Origin: CAZLMW01 sp964560875
GTDB lineage: Bacteria; Myxococcota_A; UBA9042
Length of the DNA stretch: 33,123 nucleotides
Assembly: GCA_964560875.1 (NCBI GenBank)
Contig: CAZLMW010000093.1
Span: 1 to 33,123 of the forward strand
Reading direction: 5' to 3'
A program made the translations under genes and the position numbers. Position 1 is the first letter of the stretch. The number at the start of each line of letters is the position of its first letter. Below are positions 8,301 through 16,442 of this stretch, in pieces. The notes under the pieces are model-generated. The model was not told the origin of the DNA, did not search any database, and was given only the letters and a program-made list of their open reading frames with translations.

Positions 8301-10706
8301 ACGAGCAAGTCCGCTTGCAAGCTCGTGGGGGGCGTTTCGACGTGCACCGGTAAGATTGACAAGTGCGACTGCGTGACCACCGCGGACTGCGCCGTAAAGG
8401 AAGACGGCAACCCCTGCAACGGGACGCTGTACTGCGATGTGAAGGCGCACGCGTGCAAGCTGAACCCCGCGACCGTTGTTCACTGCCCACCTGACCTTTC
8501 CGGCGCGCCGTGCACCATCCTCGAATGCGACAAAAAGACCGGCGCCTGCAAGAACCTGCCGCTGACTGGACCGGCGACGTGCAAGGACGGAAACGCCTGC
8601 ACCGTCGATGTGTGCAACGCGGGCAAGTGCGGCGGCAAGAGCACCTGCTCGTGCCAGAAAGACGCCGACTGCTCGGGCAAGGATGACGGCGATCCCTGCA
8701 ATGGGGTCGTCAAGTGCCTGGCCGGGTCCTGCGACGTCGATCCCGCGTCCATCGTCGATTGCCAGGGCGGCGATGATTACGCGTGCCGCCAGCAGGAATG
8801 CGCCGCCGCGACCGGAAAATGCGTGCTGCGCAAGGGCGTCGAGAAGTCCAAGTGTGAGGACGGTGACACGTGCCTGGTCAACTCCTTCTGCAAGAAAGGT
8901 CAGTGCGAGTCCGAGGTCAACCTGTGCAAATGCGTCGATGCGTCGACGTGCGGCTACCTTGTCGGCTCAAACCTCTGCGCCGGAAAACCGTACTGCGACC
9001 GCGCCGGCGGCGGTGGCAAGTGCAAGGTGAACCCGGCGTCCGTGCCGTTTTGCGATCCCAGCAAGGACACGACGTGCAAGGCCAACAAGTGCGACGTCAA
9101 GACCGGCAAGTGCGCCCCGGTCACGCCCAAGAAAGACGGCACGAAAGCGTGCAACGACGGCAGCTCGTGCACCGCCAACGACTTCTGCCACGGCGGCAAG
9201 TGCGTCGGCGAAACGGTGATTTGCCAGTGCCTCAAGGACAGCGATTGCGCCAAGCACGAGGACGGCGATCCATGCAACGGGACCCTGCGGTGCGGCGGCG
9301 CCGGCAAGTGCGAGGTGGACCCGGCGACCGTCATCTTCTGCGACGACGACAAGGACACGCAGTGCATCGATCATCGCTGTGTGCGCGCGACCGGAACGTG
9401 CCAGTTGGTCCCCCGTGAGAACATCACGAAGACCAAGATCTTCAAGAAGGACGGCACGTTCTGGTTCAACATCAAGGCCCACAAGAAAAGGCAACACGCG
9501 TTCTTCGCTTGTTCGGACGGCGATGCGTGCACCGTCAATGACAACTGTGACGTCGGCACGTGCAAGGCCGGGAACGTCAAGGTGTGCAATTGCATCACCA
9601 ACGCCGATTGCCCCGACGACGGCAACCCGTGCAACGGCGTGCCCTACTGCAACCATATCGGCGGCAACAAGTGCGTCGCCGATCCCGCGACGGTGCCGTT
9701 TTGCGCGCCTCACACCGACTCGCCGTGTTTCGTCAACGGCTGCGACCCGAAGACCGGCAAATGCGCCCTGACGCCGCCCAAGAAGAAGCCCGTCCTGTGC
9801 AACGACGGCGATCGATGTACGGCCAGCGACATATGCGCCGGCGGCAAGTGCGTGTCGGGGACGAACATCTGCCAGTGCGATGTCGATGCGGACTGCGCGA
9901 CCAAGAACGTGCCGCCCAACAACTGCCTGGCCAAGCGCTTCTGCGATAAGACCGGCAAAACCAACGTCTGCAAACCCGACCCGGCAACCGCGCCCTACTG
10001 CGACCCGGCCAAGAGCACCAGCTGTCGGTCCTACGATTGCATCAAGGCGACCGGCACATGCGGATTGGTGGCCAAGCTCGACTTCTCCGGCTGCGACGAC
10101 GGCGAGAAGTGCACGGCAGACGATCACTGCAAAGCGGGAAAGTGCGTCTCTGGAACGCTGATTTGCGCCTGCGTCGACGACGGCGACTGCGACAAACTCG
10201 AGTCCGGGGCGGCGTGCAAGCCCGGCTTGTATTGCAACTACCAATTCGCGGGCCAGTGCGCAAAGGACCCCCGCGACGTGCCGATTTGCCAAGGTGTGCT
10301 CAAGGGCTGCACCACCCACGCCTGCGACGCGAAAACCGGGGCGTGTTCGGTGCAGACGTTCAAAGACGGGGCCGCGTGCGACGACGGACAGCCCTGCACG
10401 CTGACATCGTTCTGTGTCGCGTCGTCGTGCAAGTCAGGTCCGTCGCAGTGCGATTGCAAGACCGACCAGGACTGCGCGGCGAAGGCCGATTTCTGCACCG
10501 GGCCGTTGTATTGCGACAAGTCCGGCGGCGTGCCTCACTGCCGCGTCAATCCGGCCACGGTCGCGCAGTGCCCCGTTGCGCCGCCTTCCGCCTGCAAGAT
10601 CGCGACGTGTGACCCTGCCAAGAAGCTGTGCGGGCTGAAGATCGCACCGGACGGAACGCCGTGCGGCAAAAACAAGGTGTGTGCCAGCGGATCGTGTCCG
10701 CCCTGA
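5367..10706 (+). CDS. Giant Cys-rich repeat surface lipoprotein (16 units)
   Basis: A 1779-residue secreted lipoprotein. The signal peptide carries the lipobox LTGC (Cys21; ATG at 5379 is a possible shorter start). Residues about 30-190 are an Asp/Gly-rich linker (GDGV, DGAV repeats). From residue 245 to the end there are 16 units averaging 97 residues. Each begins with a CxCxxxxDC motif and continues CNG..YCD...C...NPATV..C, C...CD.KTG.C, DG..CNDG..CT....C..G.C. Units carry about 14 Cys, an even number suggesting seven disulfides each. The CNDG.PCT part resembles slime-mould CTDC-type repeats. One unit has a Cys-free insertion of about 30 residues (nt 9415-9510), and the last is cut short. 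No enzymatic domain is seen. A stiff, disulfide-linked surface stalk is the likely structure; the role is unknown. Confidence 0.85.
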   Translation: MLGRMQRHVAVLIFLFGLTGCWPKDPLVDGPLRAGQGDVDEDASLADSSAVGFDALGGDGFQSPGDGSGRAGDGAGSVGQRDDVALVDGVAVGDGVAVGDGVVLGDGGVFSDGWGGADGALDDGVESGDGAVAGDTGGSLDDGSGSGADGSTGGDGFGGGADGLGSGDGQAAGSDGAVTGLPPGGCQVDADCPASTIACTTVSCVGSPGKCVLTLSSGGACDDGVPCTTNTACDNGVCAASGSICGCTKQADCYAKDDNNACNGTLWCEPLTKTCRVKPGTAIQCAPSSDPCALSACDAPTGKCVLEPVNGIACDDGSPCTSDDVCKAGSCVPGKVTCACVINSDCAQAAGDKCVSKLLCDAITKACVPAPTAVKDCPKPTDPCLSSACDAKTGACVNKHVTGLCDDGDKCTAGDHCLAGTCQPGKPVCGCKIDGDCVALDGANKCAARHTCIGGQCSLDPTTAIACLAHHTPACGKATCDPKSGACVVSPIAENKPCPTPDKCVAAAVCKGGVCTTTKNVCGCKSTADCTAHEDGDACNGTLYCDKATGGCRVNPATVVHCPDAKACKVTACDKKTGSCATKNANHGAPCKGLKACEQAACFGGVCTITKACGCSSHADCASVGGNKCVPGFCDTSVTPWACKALPGAAKRCGTVGYGPCKIGACDPGSGACKAKSVPDGTACNDGNSCTTKDACKGGACASGSLTCKCASNADCAKLDDGNKCNGTLYCDRHAGGVCKTDVGSVPFCDPHKSTACTDFSCNATTGACQHVDRASGVSCNDGDPCSATSACNSGKCVGKQTCQCSSHADCAKFDDNNACNGVYFCDRTKGPGKCKVNPATGVKCHQGNLPACQHNACDAKTGKCAFAAAPDNTACNDGNVCTNETCKAGKCTAIKDTCSCHNNADCAKKDDGNACNGVLYCDKSAVPFSCKSTLTKPVVCSNVADTACMVNTCQPKTGKCVVTPRKDGASCEDGEACTSKSACKLVGGVSTCTGKIDKCDCVTTADCAVKEDGNPCNGTLYCDVKAHACKLNPATVVHCPPDLSGAPCTILECDKKTGACKNLPLTGPATCKDGNACTVDVCNAGKCGGKSTCSCQKDADCSGKDDGDPCNGVVKCLAGSCDVDPASIVDCQGGDDYACRQQECAAATGKCVLRKGVEKSKCEDGDTCLVNSFCKKGQCESEVNLCKCVDASTCGYLVGSNLCAGKPYCDRAGGGGKCKVNPASVPFCDPSKDTTCKANKCDVKTGKCAPVTPKKDGTKACNDGSSCTANDFCHGGKCVGETVICQCLKDSDCAKHEDGDPCNGTLRCGGAGKCEVDPATVIFCDDDKDTQCIDHRCVRATGTCQLVPRENITKTKIFKKDGTFWFNIKAHKKRQHAFFACSDGDACTVNDNCDVGTCKAGNVKVCNCITNADCPDDGNPCNGVPYCNHIGGNKCVADPATVPFCAPHTDSPCFVNGCDPKTGKCALTPPKKKPVLCNDGDRCTASDICAGGKCVSGTNICQCDVDADCATKNVPPNNCLAKRFCDKTGKTNVCKPDPATAPYCDPAKSTSCRSYDCIKATGTCGLVAKLDFSGCDDGEKCTADDHCKAGKCVSGTLICACVDDGDCDKLESGAACKPGLYCNYQFAGQCAKDPRDVPICQGVLKGCTTHACDAKTGACSVQTFKDGAACDDGQPCTLTSFCVASSCKSGPSQCDCKTDQDCAAKADFCTGPLYCDKSGGVPHCRVNPATVAQCPVAPPSACKIATCDPAKKLCGLKIAPDGTPCGKNKVCASGSCPP
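5634..5687 (+). repeat. Three 18-bp tandem repeats coding the GDGV linker
   Basis: Units at 5634-5651, 5652-5669 and 5670-5687 (pattern GTCGCGGTCGGcGATGGc) encode successive V-A-V-G-D-G hexapeptides of the lipoprotein linker. The third differs at several positions. This is a site where linker length could vary by slippage. Confidence 0.8.
6099..10706 (+). repeat. Sixteen-unit protein repeat region
   Basis: Counting the CxCxxxxDC opening motif gives 16 units between residues 245 and 1779 of the giant lipoprotein, average period about 97 residues (290 bases). The units are clearly homologous in protein but diverged in DNA, so the expansion is not recent and slippage is unlikely to be ongoing. 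Confidence 0.8.
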
Positions 10707-10768
10707 CCTGGCCGCCGCGTTCGCGGACCGCTCCAATCGTGTGCCTGCGTACGTTTCGGCCGGGGGGC

Positions 10769-10797
10769 TTGGACTGCCGGGCCGCGATCCCTAGTCT
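10769..10797 (+). promoter_or_regulatory. Promoter candidate for the beta-helix lipoprotein operon
   Basis: TTGGAC (10769-10774) is followed after 17 bases by TAGTCT (10792-10797) in the 189-base gap after the giant lipoprotein gene. Initiation near 10804 would leave an untranslated leader of about 90 bases. It would drive the beta-helix lipoprotein and, by readthrough, the decarboxylase gene behind it. Confidence 0.35.
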
Positions 10798-10895
10798 ACG
10801 CGTTCTGTGGCGCTGAAGAATCCCGGCTGAGAGGTCGAACCCGGCGACAAGCCGAAGCCACACGCACACCGCAACCCCGTAGCGTCGAAAGACCC

Positions 10896-13800
10896 ATGAC
10901 CCGCACCAATCACGGCGACCAGCAGGCGGTTCGAGCCTTGTCTCGGCCCGGCACCATCAGCACGCGCGCGGCTTTTTCCGTGGCGGCGCTTGTCGTGCTG
11001 ACCGTGGGTTGCGGCGAATCGCGGATCGCGACGGAGCTGGAGTCAGCGACCGACCCCATCGCGTATCTGCGCGGGCTCGATGTCGGCGATGGTGGCGCAA
11101 AGGTCGACGCAGGCGCATCCGATGGGGCGTCGGGGGTTGATGATGGCGCGGCAGTGACGCCGACGGATGCGGGTGGAACGGACGACGGCGGCTCGGAAGA
11201 CGGCGCGGGACTCGGCGATGGTGTTGTCGCCGACGCGGACGTGGTTGACGACGATACGGCCGACGCTGCATCGGATGCAGCAAGCTCGGGGGGATGCCCA
11301 GGCCAGCCCGGGTGCCCGTGCCAGTCGATCGCGGATTGCGATGACAAGAACCCATGCACAGGGCCGGACAGCTGCGTCGCCGGTAAATGCGCACCCGCCA
11401 AACAAATTACGTGCAAGGACGACGACCCGTGCACCGAGGACTTCTGCAGCAAGAAGCTGGGCTGCCAAAACAAGCTGAAGGATGGGCTGACCTGCAACGA
11501 CGGCGACGTTTGCACATGGGGCGATGCGTGCAAGGCCGGCGCGTGCAAGGGAACGGCCAAGAAGTGCGACGACGCCAACCCGTGCACCAACGACAGCTGC
11601 GACAAAGCACAGGGCTGCAAGTCGGTGCCCAAGAAGGAAGGCGAGTCATGCAACGACGGGTCGGCGTGCACGAAAAACGACGTGTGCAAGGCCAACAAGT
11701 GCACCGGCGTCGGCAAGGTCTGCAAGGACAACGACCCCTGCACCGAGGACAGCTGCGACGCCAAGGGCAACTGCATGTACACCAAGGTCCAGGACGGGAC
11801 GGTGTGCAACGACGGCGACAAGTGCACGTTCGACGACATCTGCAAGTCCGCCAAGTGCGGCGGCAAGAAGGACGCGTGCGACGACAAGAAGCCCTGCACC
11901 GCCGACTCCTGCTCCACGACCAAGGGCTGCCTGCACGTCGCTCTCAAGCCCGGCGCCGCCTGCGAAGACAACGACAAGTGCACCAAGTCCACCACCTGCC
12001 AGTCCGGCCAATGCAAGGGCAGCCCCATCGTCTGCGACGACGACAGCATCTGCACCGCCGACGGCTGTGACCCGAAGGAGGGCTGCAACACGACGCCCGT
12101 TGGCGAAGGCGTGACGTGCGCCAAGGGCAAGGTATGCAAAGTCGGAAAGTGCCTGCTGACCGGCGGCTGTCCATCGGGCGGCTACAAGGGAACGCTCACG
12201 CTTGTGCCGAGCGGCAAGGGCACGTTCGCCACCTTCGCCGAGGCCAATAAGCAGCTCGCCAAGTGCGGTGTCTCCGGGCCCGTTACGATCCAGGTTCAGC
12301 CGGGCCCGTACCAGGAGCCCGGGTTCCGGTTTTCGAAGTACCCGGGCGTCGCGTCGAATCGTCGGGTCACGTTCACCGCCAAGCAGAAGACGCCGACCTC
12401 GTACGAATCGACCCAGTTCATTGGGGTCAACGGCTCAGGCGCCGGCTCTTCGGTCGTGTTGTTCTCATCGGGCGCTCGCTTCATCACGTTGCGCGGCTTC
12501 AAGATCGACGGCAGCCACGCCAACAACCGGATCAAGGGGAGCTTCGCGGGACCCATCGTGTTCGCCAAGGGCGGATCGCAGACCGGAATCGTGCTCGACG
12601 GCCTCGTCATCCGCGACTTCGGCAAGTCAAAGTGGTCGTCGACCACGGAGATCGCGGGAATCTACGTGAACTCGCTCGGCGGGACGGTCAGCAACATCGA
12701 GATCACGCGCTGCACGATCACCAACATCGCGCCCGCGGTTTCGACCACGTCCCAGTCCTACATCGCCATTGCCGGCGGCGGCGTCAGCAACCTGAACATC
12801 CACCGCAACCGTTTCGGCCCAGGCACGCCGACCGTTATCCAGGTGAGCAACGTGACCAAGCTCACCTCGCTGACCGTCGCCAACAACCAGGTCATCATGA
12901 CCTCGCCCGCCTTCCTGCGGTTCACCGGCAACAACACCGCGACCAGCTCGCCGGTCGTCGTCTACAACTCGTTGCTCTTTCTCAAGGCTGGATTCGCCCT
13001 GGTCGGCAAGGTCAACGGCAAGACTCCACTGCTGCGCAACAACATCTTCTCGTCCACGCTTGCGAGCGCTCCAACGATGGTCGGGCCGAGCACGCCCCTG
13101 ACCACGCCCGGCTACAACTGCCTGTACAAGGTCAAGCCCGGCTACGCGTTCAGCAAGGACATCGTGACCAATCCTGACTACCTCTCGACGAAGCTGCCGT
13201 TCGACCTGCACATCAAGAAAGACTCGCTGGTCAAGGGCAGGGGCATCGCGATCCCCGCCGTGATCGGCGATTTCGACGGCCAGGAGCGCGAGAATCCACC
13301 GGATATCGGCATGGACGAGGTCGCCGGTGGTTCGCCGACCGCGCCCGCCAAACCGTGCGTGAAGACCACGACGGCGAAGATGAACGGCAGCTACACCATC
13401 GGGTCGGGCGGCGATTTCGCGAAGTATGTCGATGCGGTCAACAACCTGAAGAAATGCGGCATCGGCGGGCCGACGACGTGGGAATTCAAGCCGGGCAACC
13501 ACTACTCGTCGGTCGGTTTTGAGGTGCCGTACGTCGCGGGGATGGGGTCGACCAATCGTCTGCTGATTCGCGCGCCGCCGGTTGGAACGAGCTACCAGAA
13601 GGTCGTCTTGACGGGCGTGACGCCCAGCGGAAGTCGTCGCGGGATCGTCCGATTCGCGGCCAAATCGCGCTACGTGACCTTGGAGGGGGTGAAGTTCGAC
13701 GGATCGCTGAGCACCTCGTCGCTCAAGAGCTACTACGCGGCGCCCGTCATCTTTGACACCGCGGGCGACAATCACCACATCACGCTCAAGAACCTCGTGT

Positions 13801-14516
13801 TCTCCAAGTTCACCGCCAAGACGTGGCCGGTTGGTTACAGCGGCATGGTCTACGAGCATTCCAACTCGCCGAGCAGCTACTTGACGGTGCAAGGGTGCCG
13901 ATTCGAGAACAACACGTGCGGGCAACCCGCGCATTCGACGGTCGGTGTCATCTCGCTGCGCGGCGGCACGCAGTCCAACTACAAAATTGTCGGAAACCGC
14001 TTCAAGAACAACAACGTCGACGCCATCAACTCGCGCGATATAGCGTGGGCGGGCCTGCTCATCGCCAACAACATTTTCGTGCTCAAGGACGGCCGTCACG
14101 GCATGGATTTGTACGGCACGAACTCGGCGACCAAGGTGGCGAAATTCGTGTTCAACTCGTTGCTCTTCCTGCACGGGAGCTCGACGGGGGTCAAAGGTGT
14201 GCTCAAGGGCTCGGGACTCGACGTTCGCAACAACGCGGCGCGCGGGCTCGTTGGCAAGCCCTACCTGGTGCAAGGCCCGCTCGTCAGCATGGCCGGCTAC
14301 AACTGCCTGGCCAACATGATCGGCGGCTACACCAAGCAGACCGGCGACCGGATCGTGACGAAGATCGGGTACATCAAGACCGCGGCGCCTTTCGACCTGC
14401 ACGTCTCCAGCAGCTCGCCTTGCTTGAACAAGGGGTTGTTCATGAGCGATGTGCCCAAGGACATCGACGGCGCCAACCGCAGCAAGACGCCGGACATCGG
14501 CGCTGACGAGAGGTAG
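10896..14516 (+). CDS. Surface lipoprotein: CTDC-type Cys repeats plus two beta-helix domains
   Basis: A 1206-residue secreted lipoprotein with lipobox TVGC (Cys39). Residues 45-130 are an Asp/Gly/Ala linker. Residues about 132-425 carry Cys-rich repeats alternating NPCT.DSCD...GC and CNDGD.CT..D.C....C, close to slime-mould CTDC repeats and related to those in the preceding giant lipoprotein. Residues about 429-812 and 816-1206 are two homologous right-handed beta-helix domains. Both open with a G.YT-like strand, AV..L..CG..GP and have ITLRGFKIDGS / VTLEGVKFDGS rungs and NSLLFL, and both end in a D(F/I)DG...PDIG.DE motif. Such helices usually bind or cleave polysaccharide, but no catalytic residues can be pointed to, so an adhesive or structural role is inferred. 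No strong ribosome-binding site precedes the ATG. Confidence 0.85.
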   Translation: MTRTNHGDQQAVRALSRPGTISTRAAFSVAALVVLTVGCGESRIATELESATDPIAYLRGLDVGDGGAKVDAGASDGASGVDDGAAVTPTDAGGTDDGGSEDGAGLGDGVVADADVVDDDTADAASDAASSGGCPGQPGCPCQSIADCDDKNPCTGPDSCVAGKCAPAKQITCKDDDPCTEDFCSKKLGCQNKLKDGLTCNDGDVCTWGDACKAGACKGTAKKCDDANPCTNDSCDKAQGCKSVPKKEGESCNDGSACTKNDVCKANKCTGVGKVCKDNDPCTEDSCDAKGNCMYTKVQDGTVCNDGDKCTFDDICKSAKCGGKKDACDDKKPCTADSCSTTKGCLHVALKPGAACEDNDKCTKSTTCQSGQCKGSPIVCDDDSICTADGCDPKEGCNTTPVGEGVTCAKGKVCKVGKCLLTGGCPSGGYKGTLTLVPSGKGTFATFAEANKQLAKCGVSGPVTIQVQPGPYQEPGFRFSKYPGVASNRRVTFTAKQKTPTSYESTQFIGVNGSGAGSSVVLFSSGARFITLRGFKIDGSHANNRIKGSFAGPIVFAKGGSQTGIVLDGLVIRDFGKSKWSSTTEIAGIYVNSLGGTVSNIEITRCTITNIAPAVSTTSQSYIAIAGGGVSNLNIHRNRFGPGTPTVIQVSNVTKLTSLTVANNQVIMTSPAFLRFTGNNTATSSPVVVYNSLLFLKAGFALVGKVNGKTPLLRNNIFSSTLASAPTMVGPSTPLTTPGYNCLYKVKPGYAFSKDIVTNPDYLSTKLPFDLHIKKDSLVKGRGIAIPAVIGDFDGQERENPPDIGMDEVAGGSPTAPAKPCVKTTTAKMNGSYTIGSGGDFAKYVDAVNNLKKCGIGGPTTWEFKPGNHYSSVGFEVPYVAGMGSTNRLLIRAPPVGTSYQKVVLTGVTPSGSRRGIVRFAAKSRYVTLEGVKFDGSLSTSSLKSYYAAPVIFDTAGDNHHITLKNLVFSKFTAKTWPVGYSGMVYEHSNSPSSYLTVQGCRFENNTCGQPAHSTVGVISLRGGTQSNYKIVGNRFKNNNVDAINSRDIAWAGLLIANNIFVLKDGRHGMDLYGTNSATKVAKFVFNSLLFLHGSSTGVKGVLKGSGLDVRNNAARGLVGKPYLVQGPLVSMAGYNCLANMIGGYTKQTGDRIVTKIGYIKTAAPFDLHVSSSSPCLNKGLFMSDVPKDIDGANRSKTPDIGADER

Positions 14517-14519
14517 CGC

Positions 14520-15305
14520 GTGGACGAAACCCGCCTGCAGGGGCTCGCTGAGCGCCTTGATGATGCTGTTCAATCGGTCAGTTTAGTATCGCAGTTGACG
14601 CTTTCGGGGCCCTTGGACCTGGCTGCTGCATACCGCGTTCAGCGGCTTGGAATTGGGTTGCGAGCGGCGCGCGGCGATCGTCTGATCGGCATGAAGATGG
14701 GGCTGACGAGCCGGGCGAAGATGGCCCAGGTCGGCGTCCACGAGCCCATTTACGCGCACCTGACCGAGACCATGCGGGTCGCCGATGGCGCCGTGCTTGT
14801 CTGCGACGAGATGGGGCATCCACGGGCCGAACCCGAGGTGGCTTTCCTGCTCGGGGAAGACCTCAGCGGACCGACTGACGCGGCCGGCGCGATGAAGGCT
14901 GTGACCGGGCTGGCAGCGGCGATTGAGGTCATCGATAGCCGCTACCGCGACTTCAAGTTTGCGCTCGCGGATGTGGTCGCCGACAACGCGTCGTCTTGCC
15001 GATTCGCCATCGGCGAGTGGGTCGCGCCGCAATCGCTTGCCGAGGGTCCAGGGTTGGCGAACCTCGATGTGCAGCTGGTGATCGATGGCGAGGTGGCTCA
15101 CGCCGCGTCAACGGCCGCGATCCTGGGTGATCCTGCCGAGTCGTTGGCGTTCCTCGCGAACATGCTTGCCGACGTCGGTGAGTCGTTGAAGGTGGGCATG
15201 GTCGTTCTCGCCGGCGCGGCGACCCCCGCGGTGCACCTGCAACCCGGCATGAAAGTCACGGCACATGTCGAAAAGCTCGGATCTGTGGGCTTTTCCGTGG
15301 CGTGA
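14520..15305 (+). CDS. 2-oxo-3-hexenedioate (4-oxalocrotonate) decarboxylase-type enzyme
   Basis: A 261-residue member of the hydratase/decarboxylase branch of the fumarylacetoacetase superfamily. These Mg-dependent enzymes act late in meta-cleavage of catechols and aminophenols. Visible signatures are IGMKMGLTSRAKMAQVGV, HPRAEPEVAFLLGEDL with the metal-binding Glu pair, and EVIDSRYRDFKF..ADVVADNASS. The last one favours the decarboxylase (DmpH/NbaG-like) over the 2-oxopentenoate hydratase, but that distinction is not certain. The GTG start has AGAGG 7 bases upstream, inside the last codons of the beta-helix lipoprotein gene, whose stop is 3 bases away. The two are thus probably translationally coupled. 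It could serve the 3-hydroxyanthranilate pathway whose dioxygenase lies at 22747-23268. Confidence 0.85.
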   Translation: MDETRLQGLAERLDDAVQSVSLVSQLTLSGPLDLAAAYRVQRLGIGLRAARGDRLIGMKMGLTSRAKMAQVGVHEPIYAHLTETMRVADGAVLVCDEMGHPRAEPEVAFLLGEDLSGPTDAAGAMKAVTGLAAAIEVIDSRYRDFKFALADVVADNASSCRFAIGEWVAPQSLAEGPGLANLDVQLVIDGEVAHAASTAAILGDPAESLAFLANMLADVGESLKVGMVVLAGAATPAVHLQPGMKVTAHVEKLGSVGFSVA

Positions 15306-15323
15306 TCCGCTATTTGCGCGGAA

Positions 15324-16211
15324 CTATGAGCCGCTGGTGTCGTCGTTCCGCACCGATTCATAGCGCTGCAGCGTCGCCAGTAGCCGCGTGCCGACTTCCC
15401 CGAGGTTTGTGGGCGGGTTGCCAGCATGGCCACGTAGAACGTGCGCCGTATGTACCAGCAGATCTCGGTCGGTCTGTGTCAGCGCCGAGTCGGCTTCGTC
15501 TACGGTCGAGGCGAGGTCATGGGCGAAGTGTGCGACCCGAATCAGGGCCCGTACCTGGCGGCGTCGGCGATCGACCGATTCCGCGGTCACCGAGGTTGTG
15601 CGCCAGCGGAGTTCGGTGGTTGCCTGTTGGAGCTCCCACGACAGGGAGCCCAGGGTGGCGAAGACCGGCACCATCGCCTCGAGCTCCCCGGCAGCAAGAC
15701 GCTCGAGGCGAGCTGCAGTCGAGGCCACGACCCGCTTGAAGCGCCGCGCGAAGATGCGCTCGTAGAACATTGCAGAGGCCATCGTGTTGACGGTCATCGC
15801 CGCGCCGGCACCGACGAGGACGGCGGCGATGCGGACCCACAGCGTGTGGCCGGGTGCGCCCAACGGCAGCAGGTGAACGTAGATGGCCGTGAACGCGGCG
15901 ACGGTGACCGCGCCCGGGAACCTGAACAGGTAGACGAAAAAGACCGACAAGCCGACGGAAACACCGAGGGACGGTGCGGTTGGCAGCTCCAGCGTCATGG
16001 CGATCGCAGCCAGCACGCCGCCGAGGATCGATCCGATGGTCTGGCCCACCGCTCGGCGCAGACCGGCGAGCACGGTTGGGGTCACGCAGACGACGGCCAC
16101 GAACGCCGCCGAGACGCCGTCGGGAAGATCGAGCGCGACGCACAACAAATAGGCTAACATCGAGGCGAATGCAGCTTTGAGCGCCAGTGGCCATGGGTTG
16201 TCGAGCACCAT
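15324..16211 (-). CDS. FUSC / aromatic acid exporter family membrane protein
   Basis: A 295-residue inner membrane protein. Residues 1-150 contain about six hydrophobic segments (for example LALKAAFASMLAYLLCVAL, SIGSILGGVLAAIAMTLEL, GLSVFFVYLF, VRIAAVLVGAGAAMTV). A cytoplasmic helical domain of about 140 residues follows (RRFKRVVASTAARLERL to the end). This matches the single-unit FUSC/ArAE layout, half the size of AaeB or YccS. Family members export aromatic carboxylic acids or are uncharacterised. The ATG has AAAGAGGA about 6 bases upstream. The gene is convergent with the decarboxylase, 18 bases apart, and divergent from the FG-GAP lipoprotein. Neighbouring aromatic-catabolism genes make an aromatic-acid substrate attractive but unproven. 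Confidence 0.78.
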   Translation of the reverse strand: MVLDNPWPLALKAAFASMLAYLLCVALDLPDGVSAAFVAVVCVTPTVLAGLRRAVGQTIGSILGGVLAAIAMTLELPTAPSLGVSVGLSVFFVYLFRFPGAVTVAAFTAIYVHLLPLGAPGHTLWVRIAAVLVGAGAAMTVNTMASAMFYERIFARRFKRVVASTAARLERLAAGELEAMVPVFATLGSLSWELQQATTELRWRTTSVTAESVDRRRRQVRALIRVAHFAHDLASTVDEADSALTQTDRDLLVHTAHVLRGHAGNPPTNLGEVGTRLLATLQRYESVRNDDTSGS

Positions 16212-16304
16212 GAGGCATCCTCTTTCGCGGCCGCAAACGTTGCAGGGCCCAGCAAACTGCGCCGCAAACCGCCGCGTTCATCATGGGGGACGTGGGTGCA
16301 GTCT

Positions 16305-16386
16305 GCCGCGCGAAGCGCGAATTTGGGGTGAGGCCGAAGAAATGACACTTTTTTCGGTCGAGGGGGCTGTTTCAGCCCCGTTGCAA
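16305..16386. repeat. Interspersed intergenic repeat, copy B, with GC hairpin
   Basis: This is the second copy of the element at 2328-2422. It keeps GCCGCGC, AGCG, the exact 12-mer TTGGGGTGAGGC (16323-16334), CGAA, a GC hairpin and TTGCAA. Here the hairpin is a perfect GGGGCTG/CAGCCCC stem (16363-16369 with 16373-16379) around a TTT loop, preceded by a run of six or seven T. It lies between divergent genes, so a terminator role is unlikely for this copy. Confidence 0.5.
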
Positions 16387-16442
16387 GAAACGAGCACCTG
16401 CGCCGATGCGGAGCTCCAGCGCAGTCTGCGAGGGGCGAAACG

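Noticed and set aside
8967..10319. 450-codon - strand frame and others like it opposite the giant repeat gene
   Set aside because: The repeat's TGC/GGC/GAC codons leave the reverse frames open. The translations are repetitive Ala/Val/Arg sequence.
12627..14573. 648-codon open frame on the - strand opposite the beta-helix gene
   Set aside because: It is the antisense of two clear beta-helix domains, and its composition is Arg/Val/Asp-rich with no motif.
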